This document shows positions 8,741-19,812 of a stretch of DNA of 64,000 bases, one piece after another; position 1 is the first letter of the stretch, and each line of letters begins with the position of its first letter. This stretch comes from Clostridia bacterium UC5.1-1C12 (lineage in GTDB: Bacteria; Bacillota_I; Bacilli_A; Erysipelotrichales; Erysipelotrichaceae): the NCBI GenBank assembly GCA_001305055.1, contig BBZX01000011.1:1-64000 (forward strand), given 5' to 3'. The position numbers were made by a program, and so were the translations under genes. The notes beneath the pieces were generated by a model that saw nothing but the letters and a program-made list of their open reading frames with translations, ran no database searches and was not told the DNA's origin.

Positions 8741-10950
8741 CGCTTTTCATATTCATCCACCTTCATCGGCCGTGCGCAATAGAAGCCTTGAATCTTATCA
8801 ATTCCCATCAAGCTGACAGCTTCATATTCATCATATTCTTCGACGCCTTCAACCGTTACCTTCAGCTCAATGGTCTTTGCTAAAACTATAACACCGGCTA
8901 AAATCTGTCTTGCCTTATCACTGACCAGCAAGTCATTCAGCATCTTTTTATCAATTTTTAACTCATCGATCGGCATATTTCTAAGTAATGTAATCGATGA
9001 ATAACCCGAACCAAAATCATCCAATAGGATTTTAATCCCTGCATCCCTGAATTGATTCAAAAGTTCAGAAGCCTTTGCTTCATTTTCATAAAGCGCGGTT
9101 TCCGTCATTTCAATTTCAATTAATTCATGCGGAATTTGATAGCGGTCAATAATTTCCATATAGGACGTAAAGAAATCCACACGATAAAGATGCAGCTGAG
9201 AAGCATTGACTGATACCGGTGTTAATTCATATCCCGCATCCAACCAGCTTCTTAACTGAATGCATACTTGTTCCAAAACATATTCATCCAACTCAATAAT
9301 TGAACCATTACGCTCAAGAATAGGTACAAAATATGCTGGTGATATCATGCAATCATCCTTATAATACCAGCGAACTAAGGCTTCTGTACCCTCATAGCAC
9401 TGTGTCTGCACACTATATTTCGGCTGATAAACGACACTGAATTGATGATTCTTCAATGCCGGCAAAAACATGTCCTCGATTTCCTTATTTTTAAATATCT
9501 GCTCCCGAAGCGTGTCATCATAAAAAGCACAGGCTTCATATTTCTTCTGAAATCTTACGCAAAGCAAGCGTCGCACAGTCAATCATCGTATTGATCTGTT
9601 CATGATGATCTGAAATAAGATAAACCCCAGCATTCATCTGAATCTGATACTGCATTTCACCTTCTGTGCTGCTTACTATATCCTGAATACTGTTCATGAT
9701 ATCAAGAATTCGCAAAGAAAGCTGCGCAGTATTTGAATACGTTAACAAAACGATAAAATGGTCCGCCTGAATACGGGAAAAAAATTCATTCTTGCCCAAT
9801 CGCTGAACCAGACATTGCGCTACTTTCTTCAGTACCCGATTCCCCTCTTCATAACCAAATAAATCATTAATATACTGAAATTTATTTATATTCAATGCAA
9901 TCATCGCATATAAAGAAGAATCATTGTCCAGTTTCTTGGACGCATCCATTTTAAATTTCTCAATTGAATCAAAATCAGTCACAGTATCAATCCATGCTAT
10001 CCGCTCAAGCACTCGGCGGTGTTTGCGGTCAATAAATATAACCCTCAATAGTGAATAGGCTAATACAATCAGACAAAGGGCAAGCATAGAATAAGCCAAA
10101 GTGATGGTTTTGCCAATACTTTTTGTAATTACCGCGTTAGGTATAATACTTAATAAATACCAATCGTTAACTGTTAATGGTTCATAATAAATATAACGGA
10201 TATCCTTTTTACAAGCATAGTTTGTAAAGCCGCTCTGACCGGCGCTGATTGCCTGCCTTAGTTCATCCACCGTTGACTGATTATCCTTAGACAAGGATAA
10301 AATCTCATCATAAAAATTTTTCTTGCAAGTTTCCTCTTGATTTGCCGAGCCTATAATTTGACTGCCGTCCTGCTTCATGATTACGCTAAAACCTTGTCCG
10401 TCAAAAGTTGTAACTGACAGCAGCGGCTGATAGGTTTGGGCAGCATAGGTACCAAACAGCACATATCGTGTTCCGTCCTTATATTCAATGGGGGCAGTAT
10501 ACAAAGTAACTGGCTGCTGATCAACTAAATCAAGCAGATTATCTGAAATTGATATGATGCCATGCTGAGCCTTTTCAAAACGCTGCAGCTGTTCGTCATC
10601 TAAAAGAAAGTGACTGTCATCACTAGCATAACCCTCATGATTATCTAAAATAACACCCATACGCTTAAAACCATTAAGATCATCCAGAACCCTTAATTTT
10701 CTAATATCTGCATTGGATCTTTTTCGTTATCCGCATAAATACCCGCCGCGATGTTTGCCATCACATGCTGATTCTTTTCAACCTCTTTTTGAATTACTTT
10801 TACACTTTGATGAGAAATTTCCGTCATTGTATTAAAGATACTTTCCTGAGCGTTTTCATGCAGCTGATGAGTAAAAAAAGCAGCAAAAAAAATGATGATG
10901 ATCAAAGCTGCAATGACATTAATATATATTTTAGAAGACTTCTCCTGCAT
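8722..10950 (-). CDS. Membrane sensor with degenerate GGDEF and intact EAL domain, c-di-GMP phosphodiesterase (two frameshifts)
   Basis: The start chosen is the ATG at 10950 behind CGGAGG. The order is an N-terminal membrane segment (near residues 8-28), an extracellular Cache-like sensor, a second membrane segment, a GGDEF domain and an EAL domain. The GGDEF signature is replaced by QADHF, so cyclase activity is unlikely. The EAL domain keeps EALVRW, VNASQ, EMTETALYE, DDFGSGY, the Lys in ELKIDK and VEGVE, so it should hydrolyse c-di-GMP. One base added at the T-run 10697-10700 and one removed near 9541 join three open frames. It appears monocistronic. Confidence 0.85.
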
Positions 10951-11069
10951 AAGCTGCCTCCGATGAACGATTGCATTCACTATATAGATTATCGCATATT
11001 ATTCACAATATTTGAAGTCAATTTCACGATTTATCAAATAATTAACAGCTATCAAAATTGATTATTTAC

Positions 11070-11098
11070 TGACATTGACCAAGTGTAAATGATATAAT
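11070..11098 (+). promoter_or_regulatory. Promoter of the nucleoid-associated protein gene
   Basis: TATAAT at 11093-11098 with TGACAT 17 bases upstream. The in-frame ATG at 11099 touches the -10 box, so it cannot be translated from this promoter. This supports the start at 11129. Confidence 0.55.
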
Positions 11099-11128
11099 AT
11101 GCATACTTGCATGAAAGAGGGACAACCA

Positions 11129-12129
11129 ATGATTGAAATGAATGAATGTATCCTGCATGTACTGGATACAGAAAAGAATGTTTGTGTATTTGCGGAGGAA
11201 ACAATACCGGAAATGGAACCGGAAATTGAAAAGCTTCTACAAAATAAAATTCAGAAGGCCTTTACCAGCAACAACATCCAGCATGGTTATTTCAAGGCAA
11301 ACAGTTCAATTAAGCAAGGAATCGATGATTATCTAAGCGGGCAGTGCAGTTTTGTGGAATTGTCCAGACTGATCGGAGAAATTATTTTTGAGAAAAAAAT
11401 GAAATACGGATTGTTTCAGCCCTGCGACTTTATTTGTGCCAATGTATTAATCGATGGCCGGCGTTTTTTAGCACTTTTGGATAATAGCTATAATGAAGGC
11501 ATTACCCATAATGTCAGGCAGGAAGCGGACCGCATTGTTAATGAAATCATCCGTCATAAAACATTATTTTCAACTAATATTATGAAAAGAGACGCGGTGG
11601 TGCTGATCGAATACTCGGATATGACGATTCAAGTCGTTGAAAACAAGAGTGAAATAGATGCTGAAAAGTATATTTTTATACCCGTTTAGTATTGGATTGT
11701 GATGCTGTGCCGTCTTATCAGGAATCAAGCAAGGTACTGCAGAAGAAATGTGAAACAATGATCGATAAATATGAATTGGATGAGGTTGCGATTCTGCCTA
11801 AAATGAAACAGCTGATTAAGGAATCGCTGGACAGCAATGTAGAAATCGATATTCAGGATATGGCCGCTGAATTATTTCCTGAACGGCGGATGATTCAGGA
11901 TGATTTCAAACAGGAAGTCTTGGATCAGGGCATCAAGCCCAAGATTCAAGTTGAAAATGTGAAACAGACCAAGCAGATGAAGGTCCAGCGTTTTAAAACT
12001 GACAGCGGCATTGAAGTGATTATTCCCATTGAATGTCTGAGTCAAAAAGATTTAGTAGAGATCATCAACAATCCAGATGGAACCATTGTTATTGAACTGA
12101 AAAATATTAATAAGATTCAAAGCAAATAA
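11129..12129 (+). CDS. Nucleoid-associated protein, NdpA/YejK-like family (frameshifted)
   Basis: The reconstructed protein of about 333 residues resembles the NdpA (37-kDa nucleoid-associated) family found in many Firmicutes. N-terminal features are CDFICANVLIDGRRFLALLDNSYNEGITH; the C-terminal half begins DCDAVPSYQESSKVL. The assignment rests on overall pattern, so other DNA-associated proteins are possible. AGAGGGA precedes the ATG at 11129. The frame breaks at the T-run 11685-11687 and one added T joins the halves. The gene stands alone behind its own promoter and before a terminator. Confidence 0.72.
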
Positions 12130-12132
12130 AAA

Positions 12133-12171
12133 CTGAGCGTCAAAGAAAAATCTTGACTGCTCAGCTTTTTT
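12133..12171. terminator. Bidirectional terminator between convergent genes
   Basis: CTGAGC-GTCAA pairs with TTGAC-GCTCAG with one bulged T, followed by six T on the plus strand. A-rich flanks on the other side make it usable for the convergent lactonase gene too. Confidence 0.75.
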
Positions 12172-12198
12172 AATTTACATCCCTTCACGCAAATTCTT

Positions 12199-13146
12199 CT
12201 ATTGAATGAACGGTTTAATGCATACGATTTTAGGCAGCCTCAGCGTATCCACCGTTTCCCGCAATGCCATGTCAGCATTCAGCGCCACACTATCGATGCA
12301 GTCACTGTCCTGATAGGCAATCAACATATATTTCTCATCCTCACTCAGCAGAAAATCGCGCGGTGTTTGATGATTGCAGTGATAGATTTCATTCAGCTCC
12401 AGCTGTCCATTTTTCATCACATGAAAATGTACGATCAAATTCTGGCCGCGGGTAGACGCATAAAGATGACGGCCATTCTTTGACAATCTGATGGCAGCGC
12501 CTGTCGATGGCTGTGTTTCATCCATCAGCATGGAAAGCTGCTGAACAATGATTAAATCATTCAAATCAATCACAAAGATTTCATTGCTTAATTCACTGAC
12601 CGCGTATAAATAATGATCCTGTGCATCTGATACAAGATGTCTTACACCGCTTCCCTTAGGGAAATCAATTCGTTTCAGCTCATTCAATTCCTGATCCAGC
12701 ACAATCAGCTGATCTAAACCAAGCGCTGATAAAATCAAGCGCTGATCAGACTTATCAAACCAAGCACAATGCATCTTTGCCCCTTCACCAAATGTCAGCC
12801 GTTTTACTAATGTCAATTTACCGTCATAAGCATAAATATGTGCTGATCCCTCATGATAATTGGTAGTTACTAAATGCCTTCCATCATGTGAGAAACACAG
12901 ATAACATGCCGGTTTTTCTGATTCTTGAATTTCTTGAAGCAGCTTGCCGTTTTGATCATAAAGACCAATACAGCCCTTTTCCGCTGTCTTCTGAATAGTA
13001 GCCAGCACATGATTATATGAATCAAAATACGTTGTGTAATCAGACTTAATCAGTGACTGTGGTTTACTGAAACGGCCATGATCTAAATCAGCTGCCACAA
13101 TACCTGTGACCGGAACACTTGGATAGCCACCAAATAAATAATTCAT
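12199..13146 (-). CDS. Lactonase-family beta-propeller protein (6-phosphogluconolactonase-like)
   Basis: The start chosen is the ATG at 13146 behind AAGGAGG, giving 315 residues. The sequence begins NYLFGGYPS and shows repeated propeller blades with the pattern of PF10282, such as CYLCFSHDGRHLVTTNYHEGS and AIRLSKNGRHLYASTRGQN. Members include the Pgl-type 6-phosphogluconolactonase, but many have other or unknown substrates. No pentose-phosphate gene lies nearby, so the function stays open. There is no signal peptide; it should be cytoplasmic. Confidence 0.82.
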   Translation of the reverse strand: MNYLFGGYPSVPVTGIVAADLDHGRFSKPQSLIKSDYTTYFDSYNHVLATIQKTAEKGCIGLYDQNGKLLQEIQESEKPACYLCFSHDGRHLVTTNYHEGSAHIYAYDGKLTLVKRLTFGEGAKMHCAWFDKSDQRLILSALGLDQLIVLDQELNELKRIDFPKGSGVRHLVSDAQDHYLYAVSELSNEIFVIDLNDLIIVQQLSMLMDETQPSTGAAIRLSKNGRHLYASTRGQNLIVHFHVMKNGQLELNEIYHCNHQTPRDFLLSEDEKYMLIAYQDSDCIDSVALNADMALRETVDTLRLPKIVCIKPFIQ

Positions 13147-13216
13147 TGCCTTTCCTCCTTGTTTAAGCAAAGTGTATCATAGTTAGCATGAAGTTAACAT
13201 TTTGATGCCTAAAGAA

Positions 13217-13239
13217 ATAAAAGACGGCTGCCCGTCTTT
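13217..13239 (-). terminator. Intrinsic terminator after the FtsX-type ABC exporter genes
   Basis: On the minus strand AAAGACGG and CCGTCTTTT form a short-loop stem followed by T-rich sequence, a few bases after the permease stop. Confidence 0.8.
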
Positions 13240-13242
13240 CAA

Positions 13243-16200
13243 TTATTCAACTGATTTCAATGATTCTACCATCGGTATTGTTTTCAGTTTATGATGCATG
13301 ACTTTCGCAACCAACCATGAGAAGAACATCGTGATAATTACTGAAAGAACATAAGACTGAAGCAGAATCGTTCGGCCAAACATGACTGAATCCAGTTCCG
13401 CAATACTCATGATCAAGCGATGCAGCAAGGTACCCAGCACTAACCCGGCTATTGCGCCGATAAAACTCAAAATCAAATTTTCACGGAATACATAAGTAGA
13501 TACTTCATTATCGTAGAAGCCCAAAACTTAATCGTCGCGATTTCCCGGATCCGTTCAGAGATATTTACATTCGTTAAATTGTAAAGCACAACGAAGGCCA
13601 ATAATGCCGCTGAAATGACCAGCACGACAACAACAAAGCCAAGACTCTTGATTGTATCCGCAAAAGAATCAGCCGTACCGGAATAGAATACTACACTCGA
13701 TACTCCATCAATTTTAGTGATATGATTACCGAGATTTTCTTCAACCTGACTTTCCGTGCTGTCCGTTTTCACAAACAGATTGGTAGCCTTGCTGGTAAAC
13801 CCATAGGTTGCTTTATAACCGGCCTCAGACATATAAAGATAGTGACCGACATAATTCTCTACGATACCGACAACTTTTATTTTCTTGACAAGATCATCAC
13901 TGTTTTCACATTCAATCAAATCGCCAATGCCCACACCTAAATCATTGGCCAGCTTTTCACTGATAACTGCTCCATCATCCGTAATTTCAACAGGTGTATG
14001 ACTCCGTCTTGTACGCAGGCTGACAAATTCTTTAAACCTGTCAACATCGGTAGGAACAATGATCGTAACGCTTTGTTCCTTACCTTTGACATTAATAGTA
14101 CCGTTATATTGGGCAATTTCCATCGTATCGTTCACATGGCTGAATTGTTCAACGGTTTTCATAATATCTTCCTTTTCAACCACATTTAAATTCTTTTCAA
14201 ATTCAATGTTAACTTGATAATTCTGTATTTCTTCAAACTGTTTCGGAACGATATCACCGATTGAATCCTGAATGCCAAAGCCGGCTACTAACAACGCCGT
14301 ACAGCCTGAGATTCCAATGACCGTCATAAAGAAACGCTTCTTATAACGAATCAGGTTACGCACCGTAACCTTTTTGGAGAAAGAAAGATGCTTCCAGATC
14401 AAAGGAATGCGTTCAAGGAAAACCCGCTTTCCGTTTTTCGGTGCTTTAGGCCGCATCAATAAAGCCGGTGTCTCCATCAATTCTTTATACACGGCCGCAA
14501 TTGTCGCTCCCAAGGTGATCAAAATTGCCGCTAACGATGCCTGCAAGGCAAAGGATGGAATAAACTGCAATTGTACCTGCGGCAATTCATACATGATGTT
14601 CCATGCCGTATAAATAACCGTAGGGAAAACCGCAAAACCAATTAATACGCCGACAATGCTGCCGCCAAAGCTAGATAAGAAAGCATAACAGAGATATTTA
14701 GCCGCTATTTTCACTTTACTGTAACCAAGTGCCTTTAACGTTCCAATTGTTCCCCGCTGCTCATCAACCATACGGGTCATCGTAGTCAAACAGATTAACG
14801 CTGCCACTAAGAAGAAGAATAACGGAAAAACCTCGCAATAGCGCCCATTCGATCTGCCGCTGAGCCATAATCCATATAAGAATAATGAGATTCACGATCC
14901 AGCACAAACCACTCACAGTCTTCAATTTCAAGGATATCCGCCTCCGCATTTTCCAATTCTTCCATCGCATCCAACAGCTGTTCATCAGTGATGCGGCGGT
15001 TTTTCGCCAGTTCATCGACACCTTTATCATAAGCTGCCCAGCCATCATCTAGGGTTTGCTGAGCATCCCTAAACTGCTGATTCGCGTCATCAATCTGTTT
15101 ATTCAACTCCTTTTCCGTTTGATCCAAAGCCGCTTCATTCTGCTGAATCTCGGCCTTGCCAGCCAGCAGCTGCTGCTCCCCTTCATTCAGCTGACTCATA
15201 ACTTCATCGACCGGAATTTCTAAATCCGCTAATGATTCATCAATTTCCGCGATTCCCGCTTCCACCTGCTCTAACTGTGCCATCGCCATCTGTTTTTCAA
15301 CCTCTGACATGGCCGGATTACTTAAAGCTAGTTTCAGCTGCTCCTGATTTCCTACTAATTCCTGACGTTTAGCCTTGGCCTCATCAACCTGATCCAACGC
15401 ATCCTGAATTTGAGCCAGTGCCTCACTTTTTGTTTTTCAAAAGCCAGCACCTGCTGATCGTATGTGCTCCAGGCATTCGCAATCTGCATGCGGCCATCTC
15501 GAAGCTGCCGCTTAGCATCGGCGATCTGAAGATCAAAATCACGTTTCTGCTGATCAAGATCCGCACTGCCCTGCATCAGATCCACAAAGCTGCGGTCTAA
15601 GGTCTTCTGTGCCTCAGCTAACTGCTGATCAGCCTCATTCTTGGAAGTATAAAAAGCATTCCAGCCATCCACATAGGCATGATAAGCACTGTTTTCACAT
15701 CCTCGCTGCGAATCTTGGAACGAACCTTGCCCAATGCTTCCAACTGATCGGTAATGGGATCAATCACATCAAAATAATTATCATCATAAGAATTTAATTC
15801 CTTAACATTATCAATCGTTAAGTAAATATCCGTATAAATATCCTGATCAAAAGCACTTTCCGGTATCATTAAATAGCCTGAAATCGAACCGCTGCCAATA
15901 TTGGAGCTGCCTTTTTGATAAGAGAGATAATAAGGATTATTCACTTTACCTACAACCGTAAATTCCGTAGTCTTTAATACATCTGACAATTCATCATCAG
16001 TGCCGCTGTTTAAAGTCAGCACCGTGCCGATATCGGCATCAAAATGCGAAATCTTACCCGCCTCGATCACACACTCATTTTCATTTTCAGGAAGTCTGCC
16101 TTCAATCAATACTGCCTGATTCATATAATCAGGATTATTAGGATCGAGATTATCCGGCAGCGTCAATACCTTCATCACATACTCCTGAGTATTCTGTTTA

Positions 16201-16481
16201 ACTAATACATCCAGTGTATGGGTGGCAAAAAGTCCCTTTACTCCGGGGATTGCACGTATTTCCTTGACATCATCTTCGGTAAAACCCAAGGTTGACAAAA
16301 GACGGATATCCATTAAATTATAGTCATCAAAATAACTGTCGGCGGTACTCTTCATGATCGGGGCACTTGCTTTAACACCAGCAAAAAAAGCAACACCGAT
16401 GGCAACTATGGCAAAGATTGAAAAGAAACGGCCAAGGCTCTTGCGAATTTCTCTTAGCGTATCCTTAATCAGCATCCTCAT
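13243..16481 (-). CDS. Large FtsX/MacB-type ABC transporter permease (four frameshifts)
   Basis: The reconstructed protein is about 1080 residues. It has an N-terminal membrane segment (FFSIFAIVAIGVAFFAGV), a long extracytoplasmic region containing a coiled coil rich in Gln, Ala and Glu (roughly residues 270-510), then two FtsX domains. CLTTMTRMVDEQRGTIGTLKALGYS marks the first and SERIREIATIK the second. Such permeases work with a MacB/LolD-like ATPase in export, peptide resistance or envelope remodelling. Breaks lie at 15692-15695, 15427-15431, 14826-14830 and near 13523, all repaired by one added base. It starts four bases after the ATPase gene. Confidence 0.88.
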
Positions 16482-16484
16482 TGT

Positions 16485-17189
16485 TTACCACTCTATGCTT
16501 TCTACCGGTGTCGGCGTTTCATTTTCCGTAATTGATGCGATACGGCCGCTCTTTACTCGTATCACTTTATCTCCCATCGGCGCGAGAGCCAAGTTATGAG
16601 TAATAACAATAACAGTCATATTCTGCTGCCTGCACGTATCCTGAAGCAGCTTTAAAATAGCTTTGCCTGTATTATAATCAAGCGCGCCGGTAGGCTCATC
16701 ACAAAGCAAAAGCTTCGGATTCTTCGCTAAAGCACGGGCAATCGCAACACGCTGCTGTTCACCGCCGGAAAGCTGAGCCGGAAAATTATCACGGCGGTCA
16801 AACAAACCCACATTGGTAACCGTTTCTAATACATCCAGCGGATCATGGCAGATTTCCGTAGCTAACTCCACATTCTCAACAACCGTCAGATTTTGTACCA
16901 AATTATAAAATTGGAACACAAAACCGATGTCATAGCGTCGATAGGCCGTTAATTCTTTCGCGTTAAAATCACTGATTTTTGCACCATCAACGATGATTTC
17001 ACCGCTTGTAGGTGAATCCATACCGCCTAAAATATTCAAAATTGTCGATTTACCAGCCCCGCTGGCACCGGCAATAACAACAAATTCACCTTTTTTAATC
17101 TGAAAATCAACACCGGCAAGGGCTGGAATTTCAACCTCACCCATCTTATAAATTTTCTTTACATCCTTAAATTCAATAAATGACCCCAT
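16485..17189 (-). CDS. ABC transporter ATP-binding protein, MacB/LolD type
   Basis: The 234-residue ATPase is intact. It shows Walker [10 protein letters not shown] (near residue 38), the Q loop in FVFQFYNLV, the signature [16 protein letters not shown] and Walker [13 protein letters not shown], followed by the H loop in VITHN. It powers the permease encoded immediately downstream. GGAGG precedes the start. Confidence 0.93.
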   Translation of the reverse strand: MGSFIEFKDVKKIYKMGEVEIPALAGVDFQIKKGEFVVIAGASGAGKSTILNILGGMDSPTSGEIIVDGAKISDFNAKELTAYRRYDIGFVFQFYNLVQNLTVVENVELATEICHDPLDVLETVTNVGLFDRRDNFPAQLSGGEQQRVAIARALAKNPKLLLCDEPTGALDYNTGKAILKLLQDTCRQQNMTVIVITHNLALAPMGDKVIRVKSGRIASITENETPTPVESIEW

Positions 17190-17228
17190 AATGATCTGCC
17201 TCCAATCATTGGTTCCATTCAGCTTTAT

Positions 17229-17636
17229 TTATTTAAGCTTTATGTAACTGCACATATTATAACTGCCCACTTCCACATAGCCATTCTTTTCATAGAATTT
17301 TTTCAGTTCCATTACCGCATCACAAAGCAGCTGTTTCTGACGAATCCGCGGATACATTTCATCGATTTTAGCTAACAGCTGAGAACCGATGCCACGGTTT
17401 TGATACAGCGGATGCACCAAGAGATCCTGAATCAAAAAGATCGACGTGTAATCAGTTAACGCCCGCAGGAAACCCACACACTGATGATCCTGATAAACCG
17501 CCAGTTTAACCTGTGAATTATTAAAACTAAAACGCAGATTTTCAAGATTTTTGCAGTATTCCTGCCAGCCTGACATTTTATATAAATCAACAATTTCATC
17601 AAAATTAATTTCATCATTCATTTTGAAACGCTGCAT
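17229..17636 (-). CDS. GNAT family N-acetyltransferase
   Basis: The 135-residue protein has the GNAT core. The acetyl-CoA loop reads HPLYQNRGIGSQLLAKI, followed by LCDAVMELKKFYEKNGYVEVGSY, typical of the last helix and strand. The substrate is not evident. GGGGAG precedes the start. The short gap to the ABC genes suggests it may begin their transcript. Confidence 0.85.
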   Translation of the reverse strand: MQRFKMNDEINFDEIVDLYKMSGWQEYCKNLENLRFSFNNSQVKLAVYQDHQCVGFLRALTDYTSIFLIQDLLVHPLYQNRGIGSQLLAKIDEMYPRIRQKQLLCDAVMELKKFYEKNGYVEVGSYNMCSYIKLK

Positions 17637-17691
17637 ATAAATCTCCCCTTTATAGTATTATACAATATTTTAAAGAAATGCGCTTGTTTCT

Positions 17692-17997
17692 TTAAATTCC
17701 TATCAGCCACTCAGCAAGATATACAGTTATAACCGCACCAAGCGCAACGATCAGCAGGCCGCGCTTTTAAACGCAAGCCATAATGCCGCCAGACAGCCGG
17801 CGCTTGCCGATGCTAAGGAGCGGGTAGAAGTGAAAATATCCGGAAATGTCATCGCCGCTAAAACTGCATAAGGCACATAATACAAAAAGACTGAATGAAT
17901 TGATTTTCAATCTTTTTTCTACATAAGACCATCGGCAGCATACGAATCAGATATGTTGTAACTGCATGATGGCGATACTTATTAGAATTCTATTCAT
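17692..17997 (-). CDS. azlD: AzlD-like branched-chain amino acid export subunit (three frameshifts)
   Basis: No long open frame survives here. Adding one base near 17964, one at 17884-17888 and one at 17765-17768 gives a continuous protein of about 102 residues, starting MNRILISIAIMAVTTYLIR and ending in a hydrophobic RGLLIVALGAVITVYLAEWL segment. The four hydrophobic helices, the size and the eight-base overlap with azlC match AzlD, the small subunit of the AzlCD exporter. As read it looks like a gap; the run-length errors make a sequencing explanation likely. Confidence 0.75.
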
Positions 17998-18702
17998 GAG
18001 ATTCCTCCTGACTGATCGGATAACGAAGCGCTGCCAATGCCGATGCGGTTAGGGTTACGATGATAATCACCCAGCCGCTGGTAATCTGATTCAAGAAAGG
18101 CAGGAAGCGGAAGGCTAAGCTTAAGGTTATGGCAATAATCAAGACATACCGAATTGATTTCATGCTCTCACAAGGCGGAATAATAATTGCTAAAAACATA
18201 CCATAAATGGCAATACCCAACGCGCTGGATAATGCGGGACTCATCATGTTGCTGGCATAAGCCCCCAGAAAAGTTCCCGCTGCCCAGCCAAGATAAGGAA
18301 TTAGAATAACGCCGGCAAAATAAGCAGGTGTCAGCGTCGCCCGGCGCTGCATGCTGACCGCAAATAGTTCATCAGTGACACCAAACGATATGGCAGCCCG
18401 TTTCCAGGTACTGATATGCTCACCGATTTTTGAGTAAGTGACAAGGACATTAATGAATAACGAAGATTAATGATGAGCGTCGTCATAGCTAACTCAAGGT
18501 AAGTCCCCTGATTTAAAATTAAGGTTAATCCGGCAAACTGTCCGGCACTTGTTACATTGCTCATCGACATCAGCACCGCTGTCCAAATTGGCATCCCGCT
18601 CTGACGTGCCAGCATCCCAAAGGCAAAGGAGACTGAGATATAACCCAGACAGATAGGCAGTCCATCTTTTAATCCTGATATAAATTCACTCCGCTTTTCC
18701 AT
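17990..18702 (-). CDS. azlC: AzlC-like branched-chain amino acid exporter, large subunit (frameshifted)
   Basis: The start chosen is the ATG at 18702 behind GGAGTGA. The protein shows the AzlC signature SGLKDGLPICLGYISVSFAFGML near the N-terminus, several membrane helices and NVTSAGQFAGLTLI. The frame breaks at the T-run 18427-18431; one added base restores TQKIGEHISTWKRAAISFG and joins the second half. AzlCD complexes export branched-chain amino acids and analogues. The stop codon overlaps the azlD start. Confidence 0.85.
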
Positions 18703-18813
18703 GCACTCACTCCAAGTCTTCACTTTTGTTACAATTATAGCAAAAATTCATCTAAATAAAATACTTAAAATTGATAAATATAGGTATCTCCCCATTCGCA
18801 ATACTTAGAGTTC

Positions 18814-18822
18814 CATATGTTA
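18814..18822 (+). promoter_or_regulatory. Possible sporulation -10 element before cotJA
   Basis: CATATGTTA matches CATANNNTA, 33 bases before the cotJA start. No vegetative promoter is obvious. The -35 cannot be assigned with confidence. Confidence 0.3.
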
Positions 18823-18854
18823 GAGTGAGGTTAGACTCAGAAAGGATGAATACT

Positions 18855-19037
18855 ATGAACAATTATCGAGGTAGAGTATGCGATGGACGTCCGATGGCAA
18901 TGGCTTATGTCAGAAAACAACCTTGGCGCCGTATTTATAAGTCCGAAGTAGCTTTACAGAGAGGTACTTTATTCAATGATTTGGATAAACCATTTAAAGG
19001 TTATAAGATTGGAGGCTGCGGCTGCAATGGCAAATAG
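18855..19037 (+). CDS. cotJA: Spore coat-associated protein CotJA
   Basis: The 60-residue protein has the CotJA core: AMAYVRKQPWRRIYKSEVALQRGTLFNDLDKPFKGY. The start at 18855 lies eight bases after AAAGGA; the ATG at 18846 is too close to it. The tail ends GGCGCNGK, the same Gly-Cys pattern that fills the next protein, which hints at joint cross-linking. Together with cotJB and cotJC it forms the coat operon known from Bacillus. The stop overlaps the cotJB start by 11 bases. Confidence 0.88.
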   Translation: MNNYRGRVCDGRPMAMAYVRKQPWRRIYKSEVALQRGTLFNDLDKPFKGYKIGGCGCNGK

Positions 19038-19811
19038 AAATTGTAAAGAAGATCGTTTGTTTGATTTTACGATGGATGATCGTATGATGGGCTGCGGATG
19101 TGACGGCGGCGACTATAACAATGGCTGCTGTGATTATAATAACGGCTGCGGCGATTATCATAATGATGATTATGGCTGCGGATGTGATGATGGCTGTAAT
19201 AATTGCTGTGACTCAAACTGTGGATGTGATTGTGATCCATGCAATAATCAGTGTTGTGATCCTTGCTGTGACTGCGATCCTTGCAATAACCAATGCTGTG
19301 ACTCAAACTGTGGCTGCGGATGCAATGATAACAGCTGTGATCCTTGTGACAATGGCTGCGGCTGCAATAATAATTGTGGATGCAACTGTGGCTGTAATAA
19401 TGGCTGCAACAACAATTGCGGCTGTAATAACGGATGCCAAACTAGCTGTGATAACGAATATAATTGTGATGTAGATGCTGCTGACAGCGACTCAACTTGG
19501 TATGATGAAGTACGCAGACCACACCGCCCTGATTGCGGATGCAAGCCTTCTGAAGAACAATGCCGCCGCTGCCGTGAATTGAAAAAGCGGATTCAGCATT
19601 TAGATTTTGCCTTACAGGAAGTAACTCTGTATCTGGATATGCATCCATGTGACTGCCGTGCACTGAGATATTATCATCGTATTAAATGTGAATTAGATAA
19701 GTGTATGGCGTTATATGAAAGACATTGCGCACCAATCAGCAATAAGGGTAATGAAAATCAGTATGAGTGGGAATGGGCACAGAGCCTTGGCCATGGGAAG
19801 GACAAGAGTAA
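19027..19811 (+). CDS. cotJB: CotJB spore coat protein with long Cys-rich N-terminal extension (frameshifted at its end)
   Basis: The last 85 or so residues are CotJB: RIQHLDFALQEVTLYLDMHP followed by the YYHRIKCELDKC helix. A CotJB is usually under 100 residues, but here about 175 residues precede the domain. Residues 20-150 hold roughly 40 cysteines in CGCD/CGCN, CDPCNNQCC and NGC units with Asn, Asp and Gly. As read, the frame runs on into cotJC. Adding one C at 19785-19786 instead gives the canonical CotJB ending PWPWEGQE and a TAA at 19809-19811. The fusion is therefore an error. The Cys-rich part is inferred to cross-link the coat or bind metal. Confidence 0.82.
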
Positions 19812-19812
19812 T

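Noticed and set aside
11099..11128. Start of the nucleoid-associated protein at 11099
   Set aside because: This ATG touches the -10 box and would lie upstream of the transcript start.
18846..18854. cotJA start at 18846
   Set aside because: It overlaps the ribosome-binding site; the ATG at 18855 is correctly spaced.
19067..19544. Open frames on the plus and minus strands inside the Cys-rich region
   Set aside because: They mirror the Cys-rich repeats of CotJB; none has a ribosome-binding site or recognisable domain.
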